Shown here piece after piece: positions 26,037 through 34,935 of a stretch of 64,000 nucleotides of DNA; position 1 is the stretch's first letter, and each line of letters starts with the position of its first letter. Origin of the DNA: JBAXEO01 sp964541375. Lineage in GTDB: Bacteria > Actinomycetota > Coriobacteriia > Anaerosomatales > JAAXUF01. The notes beneath the pieces are model-generated. The model was not told the origin of the DNA. It searched no databases and was given only the letters and a program-made list of their open reading frames with translations. The DNA lies in the NCBI GenBank assembly GCA_964541375.1, contig CAZIPT010000001.1, positions 27,416 to 91,415 on the forward strand, in the 5' to 3' direction. The position numbers were made by a program, and so were the translations under genes.

Positions 26037-26975
26037 TTGCGAAGTCGTCCGACGAGAACTGGTGCGGCCTGCACGCTCCTGGCGTTGCTGGTGTGCTCCG
26101 CCGTCGTCCTCAATGGTTGCGTCTCGGCGATCGGCCCCGCAGGCACCCTCCCGGCGCAACTCCCGTCGACCGGCACCGTCGAGGCGCAGGTAGCGACTCC
26201 GCCGGCCCCCGCGAAGCCGAAGGTCGCGACCAAGAAGCCCAAGACCCCCAGGCCTTCCTCGGCAGGCACCGGGACTGCGGGGCTCAGCAACAGCCTTCTC
26301 GCCTGGAACTTCCAGCGCAACTCGAAGCACGCGGTGCCGGCGATTCCGTCGGAGGCCCGGCGGCTCGCCAAGCGGTACGGCGCGATGTACGTGGGCCCCG
26401 ACCCCAAGCTCGTCTACCTCACGTTCGACGAAGGCTACGAGAACGGCAACACGCCCAAGATCCTCGACGCGCTCAAACGAAACGACGTCCACGCCACCTT
26501 CTTTGTCACCGGCGAGTTCTGCCGAGAAGCCCCAAAGCTCTGCCGTCGGATGCTCGCCGAGGGCCACGTGGTCGGCAACCACTCCAACACGCACCCCTCG
26601 ATGCCAAGCGTGACGTCGGACCGAAAGCGTTTCGAAGCGCAGTTCAGTAAGACCGATGCGTCATTCAAGAAGGCGACCGGCGAGCCCATCGCACGCCTCT
26701 TCCGGCCCCCGATGGGTGAGTACAGTGCGAAGTCGCTCGCGATGACCGAGCAGCTTGGCTACACCACCGCGTTCTGGAGCTTCGCGCACGTGGACTACAA
26801 CGAGAAGAGCCAGCCTCCCGTCTCCACCACGGTCTCGCGCGTGCTTGCAGGCAGCCATCCCGGCGCCATCTACCTGCTCCACGGAATGTCGACCAGCGAC
26901 ACCGGCGCGCTCGACGAGATAATCAAGGGGCTGCGCTCGCAGGGCTATCAATTCGGGACGCTCGAGCCGCGCTAG
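26037..26975 (+). CDS. PdaA-type polysaccharide (peptidoglycan) deacetylase lipoprotein
   Basis: A 312-residue exported protein: signal peptide with lipobox (LNGC), a Pro/Lys/Ala-rich linker, then a NodB-type deacetylase domain. Its first motif is TFDEGYENG (D131, E132), the form found in PdaA enzymes, rather than TFDD. HSNTHPSM supplies the metal histidines, RLFRPPMGEYS the third motif, and YLLHGMS the last. PdaA removes acetyl groups from N-acetylmuramic acid. Start is TTG 26037 with CAGGAG upstream, the only start that keeps the whole signal peptide. Its stop shares CTAG with the convergent gene. Confidence 0.88.
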   Translation: MRSRPTRTGAACTLLALLVCSAVVLNGCVSAIGPAGTLPAQLPSTGTVEAQVATPPAPAKPKVATKKPKTPRPSSAGTGTAGLSNSLLAWNFQRNSKHAVPAIPSEARRLAKRYGAMYVGPDPKLVYLTFDEGYENGNTPKILDALKRNDVHATFFVTGEFCREAPKLCRRMLAEGHVVGNHSNTHPSMPSVTSDRKRFEAQFSKTDASFKKATGEPIARLFRPPMGEYSAKSLAMTEQLGYTTAFWSFAHVDYNEKSQPPVSTTVSRVLAGSHPGAIYLLHGMSTSDTGALDEIIKGLRSQGYQFGTLEPR

Positions 26976-27646
26976 CTGGGTCCGCCCGCGGCTGACTCGC
27001 GCTGCTGCAGGAAGCGCTCGGTCCCAACCAGCGCCAGAGAGAGCGCCACCTCGCCCGCGTTGCTCACGAGAAACCCGGCCACGCTGATGGGAACTGCGGC
27101 CGCGATGAACATCACGATTCCGCCAACCAGCATCCACGGCCAGCCCGCTCGGCGATACACAACGTAGCCGGCGGCGATGACCGCGGCGACCATCACCAGC
27201 GCGGGAATGGGAGGCCCCGGGAACCCGCCGCCGTTGGTGTAGTAGAAGAGGTCACCCTGCGTCACGGGCTCGAACTTCAGCAGGATGACGGCCTTCAAGA
27301 ATCCGAGCGCGGCCATCGCCAGGTACAGAGCCCACTCGGCTATGAAGGAGCCGCGGCCCTGAAGCTTGGGAGCCCCGACGCGCCGAGCGTACTCGAACGC
27401 GGTCAGGATCCAGATCGGCGTGAGCAGCGCGTGACCGACAAAGCGCGGCCAGGAAAGCGCGACCAGTAGCGGGCCGTCACCGATCATCGCGCCCAGGGCG
27501 ACCACTGCGTTGTCCCAGACCAGGAGCGCGATAGGCAGCGCGACGGTGAACGCGCCGAGCGAACGACGTCGGGCGAACAGCGCGATAGCCCAGGCCGCCA
27601 AAGCGAACTGCGCGAGTGCGAATCCTATGTAGGCGGCGGTCAGCAT
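26972..27646 (-). CDS. seven-helix membrane protein of unknown function
   Basis: A 224-residue integral membrane protein with about seven helices, short loops, and a few conserved-looking polar features (WDNAVVALG, HALLTPIWILTAFEYARR). Not recognised. Start taken at ATG 27646 directly before the first helix; the frame stays open to 28252 but overlaps the opposite gene and has low-complexity composition, so longer starts are rejected. No clear ribosome binding site. Confidence 0.65.
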   Translation of the reverse strand: MLTAAYIGFALAQFALAAWAIALFARRRSLGAFTVALPIALLVWDNAVVALGAMIGDGPLLVALSWPRFVGHALLTPIWILTAFEYARRVGAPKLQGRGSFIAEWALYLAMAALGFLKAVILLKFEPVTQGDLFYYTNGGGFPGPPIPALVMVAAVIAAGYVVYRRAGWPWMLVGGIVMFIAAAVPISVAGFLVSNAGEVALSLALVGTERFLQQRESAAGGPS

Positions 27647-27821
27647 GTTGCTGCCGTTTGTATCACACCGAATGCCGCGACCGTAGCGTGCGTCGACCTC
27701 GGCTGGCGCGTGTGTACAATGGCGAGCAGATTCGCCGCGACTCGCCGAAAAGCCCCGAGTCGTCGAGTCAGCGCTGCTAGAGCGCACAGCGGCGCTCCTT
27801 TCACTCCCGAAAGGGTCGTGG

Positions 27822-29582
27822 GTGACCGAACCTGCCGACATATCGCCGCCACCGGGGTCCGCCGTAGTCGGCGCGCCGACCACCCGTCGCCCTCCCGTGC
27901 TGAGACCTCCTCGGCAACGCAAGCAGCGGCCGGCACGAGGCGGCTGGCTGCTCTCGGCAATCGTCGTCGTCGCGATCGTCATCGCTGCTGCGCTCGCAGG
28001 CGAGCTGCTCGTCGTCCGCCGCGCGGCAGACTCCGTGACGCGTCCGCTCGCCGAGGGCAGACCGGCCGAGGCGCGCGCCGCGTGGCAGCGGCAGGCCGCA
28101 CTCCCCTCGCCGCTCCGATCGCGCGTCGACGCGCGGGTCCGGGGACGGCTCGCTCGGACCGCCACCGCGTTCGCCGAGGCAGGCTCCCGAGGTCCGGTCG
28201 CGGCCGACGACCCCGCCCTGCTGGCCGTCCGCGAGTTCCCCGCCGATACCACGCCGTCCCTCGCAAGCGCCTACGACTCCGCCGTCTCGCGCTTCGCCAC
28301 CGACGCCTCCGCGACGGCCGGGCCCGCCGGCCGTCTCGCCTCCGCACTCGCGACCGCGGGCCTGGGCGACCTCCCGGCCATCCGCACCACCTCCGCCCGA
28401 CTCGCGCGCATAGCCGACAGCCGCGCGGCCTTCTTGCGCGCACGGGCGCTCGAGGACAAGCCCTACCAGTCGCTCGCAGCCGCCAAGCAGTACTCCCTAG
28501 TGATCGCCGAGGACACCGCGGTTTACTCGGCAGCGCAGAGCCGGATCCCGGTGCTCAAGAAGAAGGCGGCTTCCGAGCTGGTCGAGTACAAGGGGCCGGT
28601 GCGGCACATCTTCACGCACGTGCTGATCGCGTTTCCGGAGGTGGCGTACAAGACGCCGCCGCTCGTTGCGGCATCGACCGACGAGGACCACATCACGCCG
28701 CTCGAACTCAAGCGGATGCTCAAGCAGCTCTACGACAACGGCTACGTGCTGGTCGACATCAACAGCCTCTACCGCGTTGAGGGCACGGGTGCCTCGGCGA
28801 AGGTCGTGCGAACCAAGCTGCTGCTGCCTCCGGGCAAGAAGCCGCTGGTCTACTCGGTGGACGACGTTCGCTACGACCCGCGCACACAGCGCAACGGCTT
28901 CGTCGACAGACTGATTGTCGACGACAAGGGGCAGATCGCGAGCTTCACGAGCGCCTGGCACGCCGGAGCCAAGAGCGACGTGATCTCGACCGACAACGAG
29001 GTCTTCCCGATTGTCGAGCAGTTCATCGCCGAGCACCCCGACTTCTCGTTCAACGGCGCGCGCGGCACGCTGGCGATGACCGGCTACGCGAGCCTGTTCG
29101 GGTATCGGACCGACCGGCTCAACACCGCCGACCGCGCCAGCGAGATCGCCAAGGCGAAGGTCGTGGCCGATCGGCTCAAGGAGCTCGGCTGGACCTTCGC
29201 GAGCCACGGCTACGCGCACCTGCACACGGTCGCCGTCACCGACGAGAAGCTGCGAAGCGACTCGCAGAAGTGGGTCGCGGAGACTCAGAACGTCGTCGGG
29301 CCGACGGCGGTCTACATCTGGCCGTTCGGCAACGCGCCGGCGACTTCGTCATCCAAGCGGCGTCTGCTCACTGACGAGTTCGGGTTCCGTATGTTTGGCG
29401 GCGTCGACACAGCGGGAGCCCTGGTCTTCGAGGGCGACTCAGTGCGACTCGACCGCAAGCCGGTCGACGGCCTTTCGCTGCGCGCCTTCCGCGCGCGCTA
29501 CGCGGACCTGTTCGATACCGCCGCGATCTTCGACTCGGAGGTCCGCGCGAAGCTCAATCCTGCGGCAGGCGGAGTGCGGTAG
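27822..29582 (+). CDS. membrane-anchored polysaccharide deacetylase-like protein
   Basis: The 586-residue protein has an Arg-rich cytoplasmic start, one membrane helix (LLSAIVVVAIVIAAALAGELLVV), a helical region of about 180 residues, then a NodB-like barrel. The barrel has KPLVYSVDDVRYD (Asp-Asp metal motif), SHGYAHLH (metal His motif) and VYIWPFG in the position of the RxPxG-type motif. It resembles PgaB/IcaB-like or DUF-type deacetylases with a long insertion. It should act on an envelope polysaccharide outside the membrane. Start at GTG 27822; the ribosome binding site (AAAGGG) is weak. Confidence 0.8.
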   Translation: MTEPADISPPPGSAVVGAPTTRRPPVLRPPRQRKQRPARGGWLLSAIVVVAIVIAAALAGELLVVRRAADSVTRPLAEGRPAEARAAWQRQAALPSPLRSRVDARVRGRLARTATAFAEAGSRGPVAADDPALLAVREFPADTTPSLASAYDSAVSRFATDASATAGPAGRLASALATAGLGDLPAIRTTSARLARIADSRAAFLRARALEDKPYQSLAAAKQYSLVIAEDTAVYSAAQSRIPVLKKKAASELVEYKGPVRHIFTHVLIAFPEVAYKTPPLVAASTDEDHITPLELKRMLKQLYDNGYVLVDINSLYRVEGTGASAKVVRTKLLLPPGKKPLVYSVDDVRYDPRTQRNGFVDRLIVDDKGQIASFTSAWHAGAKSDVISTDNEVFPIVEQFIAEHPDFSFNGARGTLAMTGYASLFGYRTDRLNTADRASEIAKAKVVADRLKELGWTFASHGYAHLHTVAVTDEKLRSDSQKWVAETQNVVGPTAVYIWPFGNAPATSSSKRRLLTDEFGFRMFGGVDTAGALVFEGDSVRLDRKPVDGLSLRAFRARYADLFDTAAIFDSEVRAKLNPAAGGVR

Positions 29583-29602
29583 CCGGTCCTGAGACGCAAG
29601 AA

Positions 29603-29630
29603 CGCCGCGGCCGAACGTCGGCTCGCGGCG
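29603..29630. terminator. hairpin between deacetylase gene and tRNA-Ser(GGA)
   Basis: CGCCGCG-GCCGA, a three-base loop, TCGGC, one bulged base, CGCGGCG: a 12-bp GC-rich stem 20 bases past the deacetylase stop codon and downstream of the convergent tRNA. Position suggests a bidirectional terminator; neither side has a strong T-run. Confidence 0.5.
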
Positions 29631-29685
29631 AACGTGGTCGCGGCTGGATGCCGCATTCTCGGCGCAGATGCACCGGGCGATTCAG

Positions 29686-29778
29686 TGGCGGAGAGCCAGG
29701 GATTCGAACCCTGGGTACGGTTTAAAGCCGCACACACGATTTCCAGTCGTGCACCTTCAGCCTCTCGGTCAGCTCTCC
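29686..29778 (-). tRNA. tRNA-Ser, anticodon GGA
   Basis: A 93-base class II tRNA with encoded CCA. The acceptor stem is GGAGAGC/GCTCTCC, the anticodon stem-loop CACGA-CT-GGA-AA-TCGTG, the variable arm long, and the T-arm GGTTCGAATCC. It reads UCC and UCU codons. Confidence 0.95.
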
Positions 29779-29825
29779 GTGCGAACCCCGGCTTGCCGTC
29801 AGCTGGCTCCGTGGAACGCTTTGGC

Positions 29826-29854
29826 AGTATAGCGACCTGCACGCACTGCGGCAA
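29826..29854 (-). promoter_or_regulatory. promoter of tRNA-Ser(GGA)
   Basis: TTGCCG, 17 bases, TATACT on the minus strand, ending 47 bases before the tRNA. It shares the CGCTATACTGCC/CGCTATACTCCG context of the other tRNA-Ser promoter. Confidence 0.75.
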
Positions 29855-29907
29855 CGACAGCCGAGAGTGGGTATGCTTGCCACAAGAACCATCCGAGCGG
29901 GGGGCCG

Positions 29908-30690
29908 ATGAAAGCCACTGACGAACTACGACACGCCGAGGACACGGCCGCGCACATGGTTGTACGTGGTAATAGGGTCTTTCGCGGTGACCGCTACTTG
30001 CTGGTCTTCATACTGATTCTGCTTACCGTGCTCTCGTCGGCGTTCATGGGCGATGGCTCATGGGGGCTCATCCTCACACTGGTGCTCCAGACAGCGACCC
30101 TTCTCGTTGCGCTCCGCACCTCAGATGCGGGCCCGAAGTCGCAGCTCCTGGCCGCGATCGTCGCCACACTTACGCTGGTTGGAGTCACCCTCGCCCTGGT
30201 CACGGGCAACGAGCGCGTCGCCCACCTGGCGTACGGGGCGTCCATGGTGGTTCTGGTCGCGGTCACGCCGGTTGCCATCGTAAGGCGCCTCGTTTCGCAT
30301 CCGACTGTCAACATCACCACCATTACTGGCGCCGCCAACATCTACCTGCTTTTTGGGCTCTTCTGGGCGTCCGTATACACCTTCATCGGCGCGGTCACTC
30401 ACGTGGGCGCGCAGACGCCCGCTGAGGCGTTCTTCATCTCTGCCACGGGACGCACGCCGATCGCCAGCGACTTCATCTACTACAGCTACACGACCCTGAC
30501 CACCGTCGGCTACGGCGATCTGACCTCGGTCTCGCAGCTCGGACGCATGATCTCGATCACCGAGGCGCTGGTGGGACAGCTGTACTTGGTGATCGTGGTA
30601 TCGGTGTTGGTGGCCAACGTGGGCAGAATCCGACCGGTCAAGAGGGCCGAGGAGGAGGCCGAGGCGACTCAGGCCGCCTCCGCCGAGTAG
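29908..30690 (+). CDS. ion-channel (Kv-like pore) membrane protein
   Basis: The 260-residue protein has about six helices. The pore region has the K+ selectivity filter TVGYGDL (residues 199-205), preceded by the pore helix SDFIYYSYTTLTT and followed by a last helix QLYLVIVVSVLVANVGRI. There is no cytoplasmic RCK domain, and the usual S4 arginine ladder is absent, so it is a simple six-helix K+-channel-like protein. Paralogous to the channel at 50.7-51.5 kb (shared NDRYLLVF, GRTPIASDFIYYS, TEALVGQLYLV). ATG 29908 follows GGGGGG. Confidence 0.88.
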   Translation: MKATDELRHAEDTAAHMVVRGNRVFRGDRYLLVFILILLTVLSSAFMGDGSWGLILTLVLQTATLLVALRTSDAGPKSQLLAAIVATLTLVGVTLALVTGNERVAHLAYGASMVVLVAVTPVAIVRRLVSHPTVNITTITGAANIYLLFGLFWASVYTFIGAVTHVGAQTPAEAFFISATGRTPIASDFIYYSYTTLTTVGYGDLTSVSQLGRMISITEALVGQLYLVIVVSVLVANVGRIRPVKRAEEEAEATQAASAE

Positions 30691-30720
30691 ACCGCGCTCC
30701 TCTCGCCATACGCTGACGCA

Positions 30721-30749
30721 GAGACGGGCCGAGATTCTCGGCCCGTCTC
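30721..30749. terminator. bidirectional hairpin terminator
   Basis: GAGACGGGCCGAG-ATT-CTCGGCCCGTCTC: a 13-bp perfect stem with a three-base loop between the convergent channel gene and the 30.8-kb membrane-protein gene. Little T-run, but the stem is strong. Confidence 0.65.
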
Positions 30750-30775
30750 GAGTTCCATCGCTGTTCCTGCGGGAA

Positions 30776-32239
30776 CTAGCTCGCCGACTTGGCGTCACCG
30801 GGCTTCTCGGCAGGTACGGCGTCGAGGGCCGTCTCGGGACGCGGCCGGCCGAAGAACGTCACGGCGGTCACCCAGATGATCACGAACACGATGAGCCAGA
30901 TGATCGTCCAGATGCTCTTGGTCGGAGTGACGAGCAGCATTGCAACGGCGAGTATGATGCCCGTGGTCCGCATGCCCGATTCGTGGTCGTGAATCCACTG
31001 CCCGACCACGCCGAAGTCCCAATCGGGGCCGATGTTGTTCAGGCCATGTCGGAATCCACCACGAAGCGACGTGGCCCACTTGCTAGGTCCGGCGAGAATC
31101 GCGCCGACAATGAACACCAGGCCGATGAATGACGCGATCTGGTTGGCTGTCACGAGGTACCGGAAGATGATCGTGTACGCAGCTTGCGCGGCTCCTGTCG
31201 GCATCTTGGCTAGTTGCAGGGCCGCGTTGGCGAACGGAATCTGACCCAGGTAGATGGCCTGAACCGGGATCACGGTCAGCAGGACGATTCCGATGCCCAT
31301 CCAGAGCACGGCCTTGCGACGATTGGCCGCAATTGCGATTCCGCCGCCCAATAGCACGATCGCCATCAACGGGAGAATCCACGCCATCGCATTCATCAGC
31401 TGGATCAGGTAGCCCAGCTGCGCGAGCGCAGGCGAATCCACGATGGTGATCTGCTGCTGCGAAACCGGAATCGGGATGTTGTTGATGAACCCCAGGCCTT
31501 TGTCGGTCAGGGCCTGCTTGACCTCGGTTATCAGCGCGCTCACGTCCAGGGTGACCGTGCCGCCCTGTTTGGTGATGACCCCTGTGGACTTGTCTGAGAT
31601 AGCGGCGATAAAGGCCTTGTGCGTCAGGCGGAGCGTCTTCTCCCAGACCACGGCGAACTGCGGTGAGCGTGTGAATTTGACCGCCGACTCGCTGATGAAG
31701 TTCTGGATGGCGTTGGTGATGGGGGTGGTCAGCAGCAGGAGCTGCGGCGGCAGCGGCTTGGTAGCCAGGGCGTCGGCCACGTACTGCTGGATGTTCACGT
31801 TGGCGAAGATCGCATCTGCTGTGGACTTGGCTACATAGTCTTGGACAGCAGTGTTCTGCGCGAGCGGCGCCATGGTGTCCACCCAGCGGTTCTCGTCCAT
31901 GATCGTTCGGTTGAGCCACAGCGCCGAGATGGCGAGCGACACCAAGAACACGCCAATGACGATCAGCAGCCCGGCGGCGGCGTTGCGCCAGAACGTGTGG
32001 GGCGACTTCGCCGAGGCGAGCTCGGCGTTTTCGGCTCGGAGCCGCTCGACTTCTGCCTGCAGATCCTCGGAGTCGTCGGCGGTGGCCGACGATTTGTCCG
32101 CGGCCTTCTCGGCAGACATGGTTGCCGGCTTCTCGGCAGGCTTGTCGTGCCCTGCCGCAGACTTGATGGCTTCAGACGGCTTCTCTGATTCGGTATCCCG
32201 AGTCTCCTCGGGGTTCGAACCTGGCGATGAGTCGCTCAT
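30776..32239 (-). CDS. membrane protein with N-terminal coiled coil and large exterior domain
   Basis: A 487-residue protein. The first 110 residues are acidic/Lys/Ala-rich and end in a coiled coil (SEDLQAEVERLRAENAEL). One helix follows (AAAGLLIVIGVFLVSLAISALWL), then an exterior domain of about 170 residues beginning NRTIMDENRWVDTMAPLAQN, then four to five helices to the C terminus. Similar proteins are found in actinobacteria, but I know no function. ATG 32239 with GGGAGGGG upstream is preferred over the frame open to 32380. Confidence 0.78.
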   Translation of the reverse strand: MSDSSPGSNPEETRDTESEKPSEAIKSAAGHDKPAEKPATMSAEKAADKSSATADDSEDLQAEVERLRAENAELASAKSPHTFWRNAAAGLLIVIGVFLVSLAISALWLNRTIMDENRWVDTMAPLAQNTAVQDYVAKSTADAIFANVNIQQYVADALATKPLPPQLLLLTTPITNAIQNFISESAVKFTRSPQFAVVWEKTLRLTHKAFIAAISDKSTGVITKQGGTVTLDVSALITEVKQALTDKGLGFINNIPIPVSQQQITIVDSPALAQLGYLIQLMNAMAWILPLMAIVLLGGGIAIAANRRKAVLWMGIGIVLLTVIPVQAIYLGQIPFANAALQLAKMPTGAAQAAYTIIFRYLVTANQIASFIGLVFIVGAILAGPSKWATSLRGGFRHGLNNIGPDWDFGVVGQWIHDHESGMRTTGIILAVAMLLVTPTKSIWTIIWLIVFVIIWVTAVTFFGRPRPETALDAVPAEKPGDAKSAS

Positions 32240-32447
32240 GGTTTCCCCTCCCACACTGCCGCACGTCGCGTCCGTTGGAACCGCGTGTAACCCCCGCGAC
32301 TTCCAAGTACCTATTATTCCCAAGTGGCCGAGCTTCCCACCCGCCGAGCCCTGCACTGCTGATTGCCAGTAGCCAGTCAATCACCGACACTTTCGCGCAT
32401 AGGCTGTTTGCACATCGGCGCCGGGGGCGCGGGGAGGACCGCTGACC

Positions 32448-32843
32448 ATGTGGTGGAGGATTCTGTTCCGGTGGCTGATCACGGCGATCGCGGTCGCCGC
32501 CGCCGTACTGCTCATTCCGGGCATCACGGTCACCCAGGATTCGAACACGATTGTCGCGATAGTGGCGGTGGGTGCACTTCTTGCGGCGATCAACGTGTTC
32601 ATCCGTCCGATCCTGCAGTTCCTGTCGTGCGGATGCATCATCGCCACGCTGGGACTTTTCACGTTCGTCATCAACGCTGGCACCCTATGGCTCTCATCTT
32701 GGGTGGCTCAGAACTGGTTCGGGATCGGCTTCAAGGTCGACGGCTTCTGGCCCGCGTTCTGGGGCGGTCTGGTGATCAGCTTCGTGAGCTTCCTGCTGTC
32801 GATCTTCATCCCCGAGCCCCAAGACGACCGAGGTGTCGAGTAG
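32448..32843 (+). CDS. phage-holin-family-IV-like four-helix membrane protein
   Basis: A 131-residue protein with four helices. It starts MWWRILFRWLITAIAVAAAVLLIPGITV and contains AAINVFIRPILQFLSC and FTFVINAGTLWLSSW, the pattern of the PF04020 family (YvlD / mycobacterial 4TMS holin-like). Despite the family name these are chromosomal proteins linked to envelope stress and membrane homeostasis; no phage genes surround it. ATG 32448 follows GGGGAGGACC. Confidence 0.88.
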   Translation: MWWRILFRWLITAIAVAAAVLLIPGITVTQDSNTIVAIVAVGALLAAINVFIRPILQFLSCGCIIATLGLFTFVINAGTLWLSSWVAQNWFGIGFKVDGFWPAFWGGLVISFVSFLLSIFIPEPQDDRGVE

Positions 32844-32968
32844 GCCCGATTCTCGGCCCCGATACCGCCATCGTGTTCGTCGCCGATTGATACAACACGC
32901 GAGCGGCTGGGCAACATACCTTCGGGGCGCGACGCCCTAACCCGTTCACCGAGCCCTGAGGAGGCACC

Positions 32969-33466
32969 ATGGCAGAGTCTGAGAACATCATCGGATACGC
33001 GGGCGTGTACGCCGATGTCGAGGACGCGAAGGCGGACTTCGAGATGATCAAGGCGGCCCACCGCGAGAAGTGGATCGGCACCTACGACGCAGCACTCTTT
33101 GAGAAGACCGCGGACGGCAAGGTCAAGGTGCTCAACACCGATGCAACCCAGCGCAAGGACGGCGCCGCGGTCGGCGCCATCGTGGGCGGCATCCTCGGCG
33201 TGATCTTCCCGCCGAGCATCCTCGTTTCCGCCGCAGTGGGCGCGGGCGCTGGTGCCGCCGTCGGAAACCTGACCAAGGGTTGGATGAGCGGCGACATCAA
33301 GAAGGTCGCCGACGAGCTCGAGCCGGGCGAAGCCGGCGTCATCCTAGTCGCTGACGCCACCTTCGATGCGGGCGCCGAGAGGCTCATGAAGCGCGCGAAG
33401 AAGATGGCGAAGCAGGAAGTCGACGCGCAGGCCAAGGACGTCAAGGCCGCCATCGACGAGATGTAG
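32969..33466 (+). CDS. DUF1269 family protein (copy 1)
   Basis: A 165-residue protein. Residues 1-55 form an alpha/beta unit (GYAGVYADVEDAKADFEMIKAAHREKWIG). A glycine-zipper hydrophobic stretch follows (AVGAIVGGILGVIFPPSILVSAAVGAGAGAAVG), then VADELEPGEAGVILVADA and a basic C-terminal helix (LMKRAKKMAKQEVDAQAKDVKAAIDEM). The family is often called membrane-associated or stress-related without proof. Strongly similar to the 50.1-kb protein and more distantly to the N terminus of the 41.2-kb sulfatase. GAGGAGG precedes ATG 32969. Confidence 0.85.
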   Translation: MAESENIIGYAGVYADVEDAKADFEMIKAAHREKWIGTYDAALFEKTADGKVKVLNTDATQRKDGAAVGAIVGGILGVIFPPSILVSAAVGAGAGAAVGNLTKGWMSGDIKKVADELEPGEAGVILVADATFDAGAERLMKRAKKMAKQEVDAQAKDVKAAIDEM

Positions 33467-33502
33467 GCTCTCTGCCGACATCCCGAACCGCAAGAGCAAA
33501 CC

Positions 33503-33530
33503 GAGAGGCCGCCCAACCGGGCGGCCTCTC
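33503..33530. terminator. bidirectional terminator between DUF1269 and M20 genes
   Basis: GAGAGGCCGCCC-AACC-GGGCGGCCTCTC: a 12-bp perfect stem with a four-base loop between convergent genes, followed by TTCACA on the plus strand and TCGGTTTGC on the minus strand. Confidence 0.72.
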
Positions 33531-33560
33531 TTCACACTATGCGGATTCGGGCCGCCGACG

Positions 33561-34907
33561 CTATGCGCCCGCGCCCGCGAGCTTCTCGATCAGCAGCGCC
33601 TGCGCGACGATCATGCGCTCGATCTCGTCGGGGTGAACGCTCTCGTTGGCCCCGTGGATATTCGCGGGTGCGTCCTCGGCGCCCAAGAGGATGAACTCGG
33701 CACCCGGGGACGCCTTCATGAGCGTCTCGAGGAGCGGGATCGATCCGCCGCTGCCGACCTCCGAGACATCTTTGCCGTACGCCTCGGCGAGCGCCGCGCG
33801 CGCGGCCTCGACTCCGGGACCGCCGCTGGGCGCGAGAAACGCGTCGGACGCCTTCACGCGCGTGACGTCCACGTGGACGCCCCAGGGTGCGGCTGCTCTG
33901 AGGAAGTCCATGAGCTGCGCGAGTTCGTGCTCGGGGTCGGCGCCCGGTGCGATGCGCATCGCGACCTTGGCGCGGGCCGTCGGCAGGAGCACGTTGCCCG
34001 CCTCGGCCACGCTCGGCGCGTCGATACCGATGACGCTGATGCACGGCTTGCTCCACAGCTTGGTGCCCACGGTGCCGTCGCCGATGATCTCGACGCCATC
34101 GAGCATTGCGGCCATCTGTCGGTAGAGCGGCTCGGGGTACTCGGCACCGGGCCAGTCGAAAGCCTTGAGTCCGGGGACTGCGCAGTTGCCGCGGTCGTCC
34201 TGCAGCGTCGCGAGCATGCGGATGAGCGCCATGAGCGCGTCGGGCGCCGGGCCGCCGAAGACGCCGGAGTGCAGTGGGTGGTCGACTGTGTCGACCTCGA
34301 CGATGCATTGCACGTGTCCGCGCAGCATGGTTGTGAGCACCGGCTCGCCGCACTCGATGTTGCCCATGTCGGCGATGATCATGACGTCGGCCTTGAAGCG
34401 CTCGGGGTACTTGGCCACGTAGTCCTCGAGATGGGACAGCGTCTCCTCCTCACCTTCCAGAATGAGCTTGATGCCCACGGGCGGCTTGCCATCGAAGACC
34501 CGCAGCGTTCCCGCGTGGATAGCGACGCCGCTCTTGTCGTCGGCGGCTCCTCGACCGTAGTAGCGACCGTCGTCCTTCTTGGTGAGCGTCCACGGATCGG
34601 TGGTCCAGCCCTGATCCATCGGAGCCGGCTGCACGTCGTAGTGCCCGTAGAGCAGCACGGTCGGCGCGCCGTCGGGTGCGGGGAGCTCTCCCCACACCGC
34701 GGGGTAGCCGCCGCCTTCGAGGTCGAGCTCGCCCGCCTCGAACCCGGAGCGCTTGAGGATGTCGATCACCGTCGCGCGAGCAGCGTTGACCGGCTCCGGC
34801 GGGAACCCCGGAAACGCGCACGAAGCGTTGCCGACGAGTACACCGAGGTCGGCCATGACCTGCGGCATCATCTCCGCGACCTTGCTGCGAATCTCAGTGG
34901 TGTCCAT
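33561..34907 (-). CDS. M20 family dipeptidase/carboxypeptidase
   Basis: The 448-residue protein has the M20 metal motifs: YGHYDVQPAP (first His and Asp), GRGAADDKSG (bridging Asp) and ILEGEEETLS (catalytic and metal Glu pair), then the dimerisation insert with HSGVFGG. The group includes cytosolic non-specific dipeptidases (CNDP/PepV-like). It follows the Dcu carrier gene by 28 bases on the same strand, so it probably releases amino acids such as Asp that feed C4-dicarboxylate exchange (inference). ATG 34907 with GGAG upstream. Confidence 0.92.
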   Translation of the reverse strand: MDTTEIRSKVAEMMPQVMADLGVLVGNASCAFPGFPPEPVNAARATVIDILKRSGFEAGELDLEGGGYPAVWGELPAPDGAPTVLLYGHYDVQPAPMDQGWTTDPWTLTKKDDGRYYGRGAADDKSGVAIHAGTLRVFDGKPPVGIKLILEGEEETLSHLEDYVAKYPERFKADVMIIADMGNIECGEPVLTTMLRGHVQCIVEVDTVDHPLHSGVFGGPAPDALMALIRMLATLQDDRGNCAVPGLKAFDWPGAEYPEPLYRQMAAMLDGVEIIGDGTVGTKLWSKPCISVIGIDAPSVAEAGNVLLPTARAKVAMRIAPGADPEHELAQLMDFLRAAAPWGVHVDVTRVKASDAFLAPSGGPGVEAARAALAEAYGKDVSEVGSGGSIPLLETLMKASPGAEFILLGAEDAPANIHGANESVHPDEIERMIVAQALLIEKLAGAGA

Positions 34908-34935
34908 ACGGGGACTCCGATCTCAAGCGAGGGAC

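Noticed and set aside
27647..28252. N-terminal extension of the 27-kb membrane protein
   Set aside because: Overlaps the opposite deacetylase gene and is Ser/Arg/Ala-rich without hydrophobic segments.
32448..32843. Prophage remnant suggested by a holin-family protein
   Set aside because: No endolysin, integrase or structural gene is near; this family is commonly chromosomal in Gram-positives.
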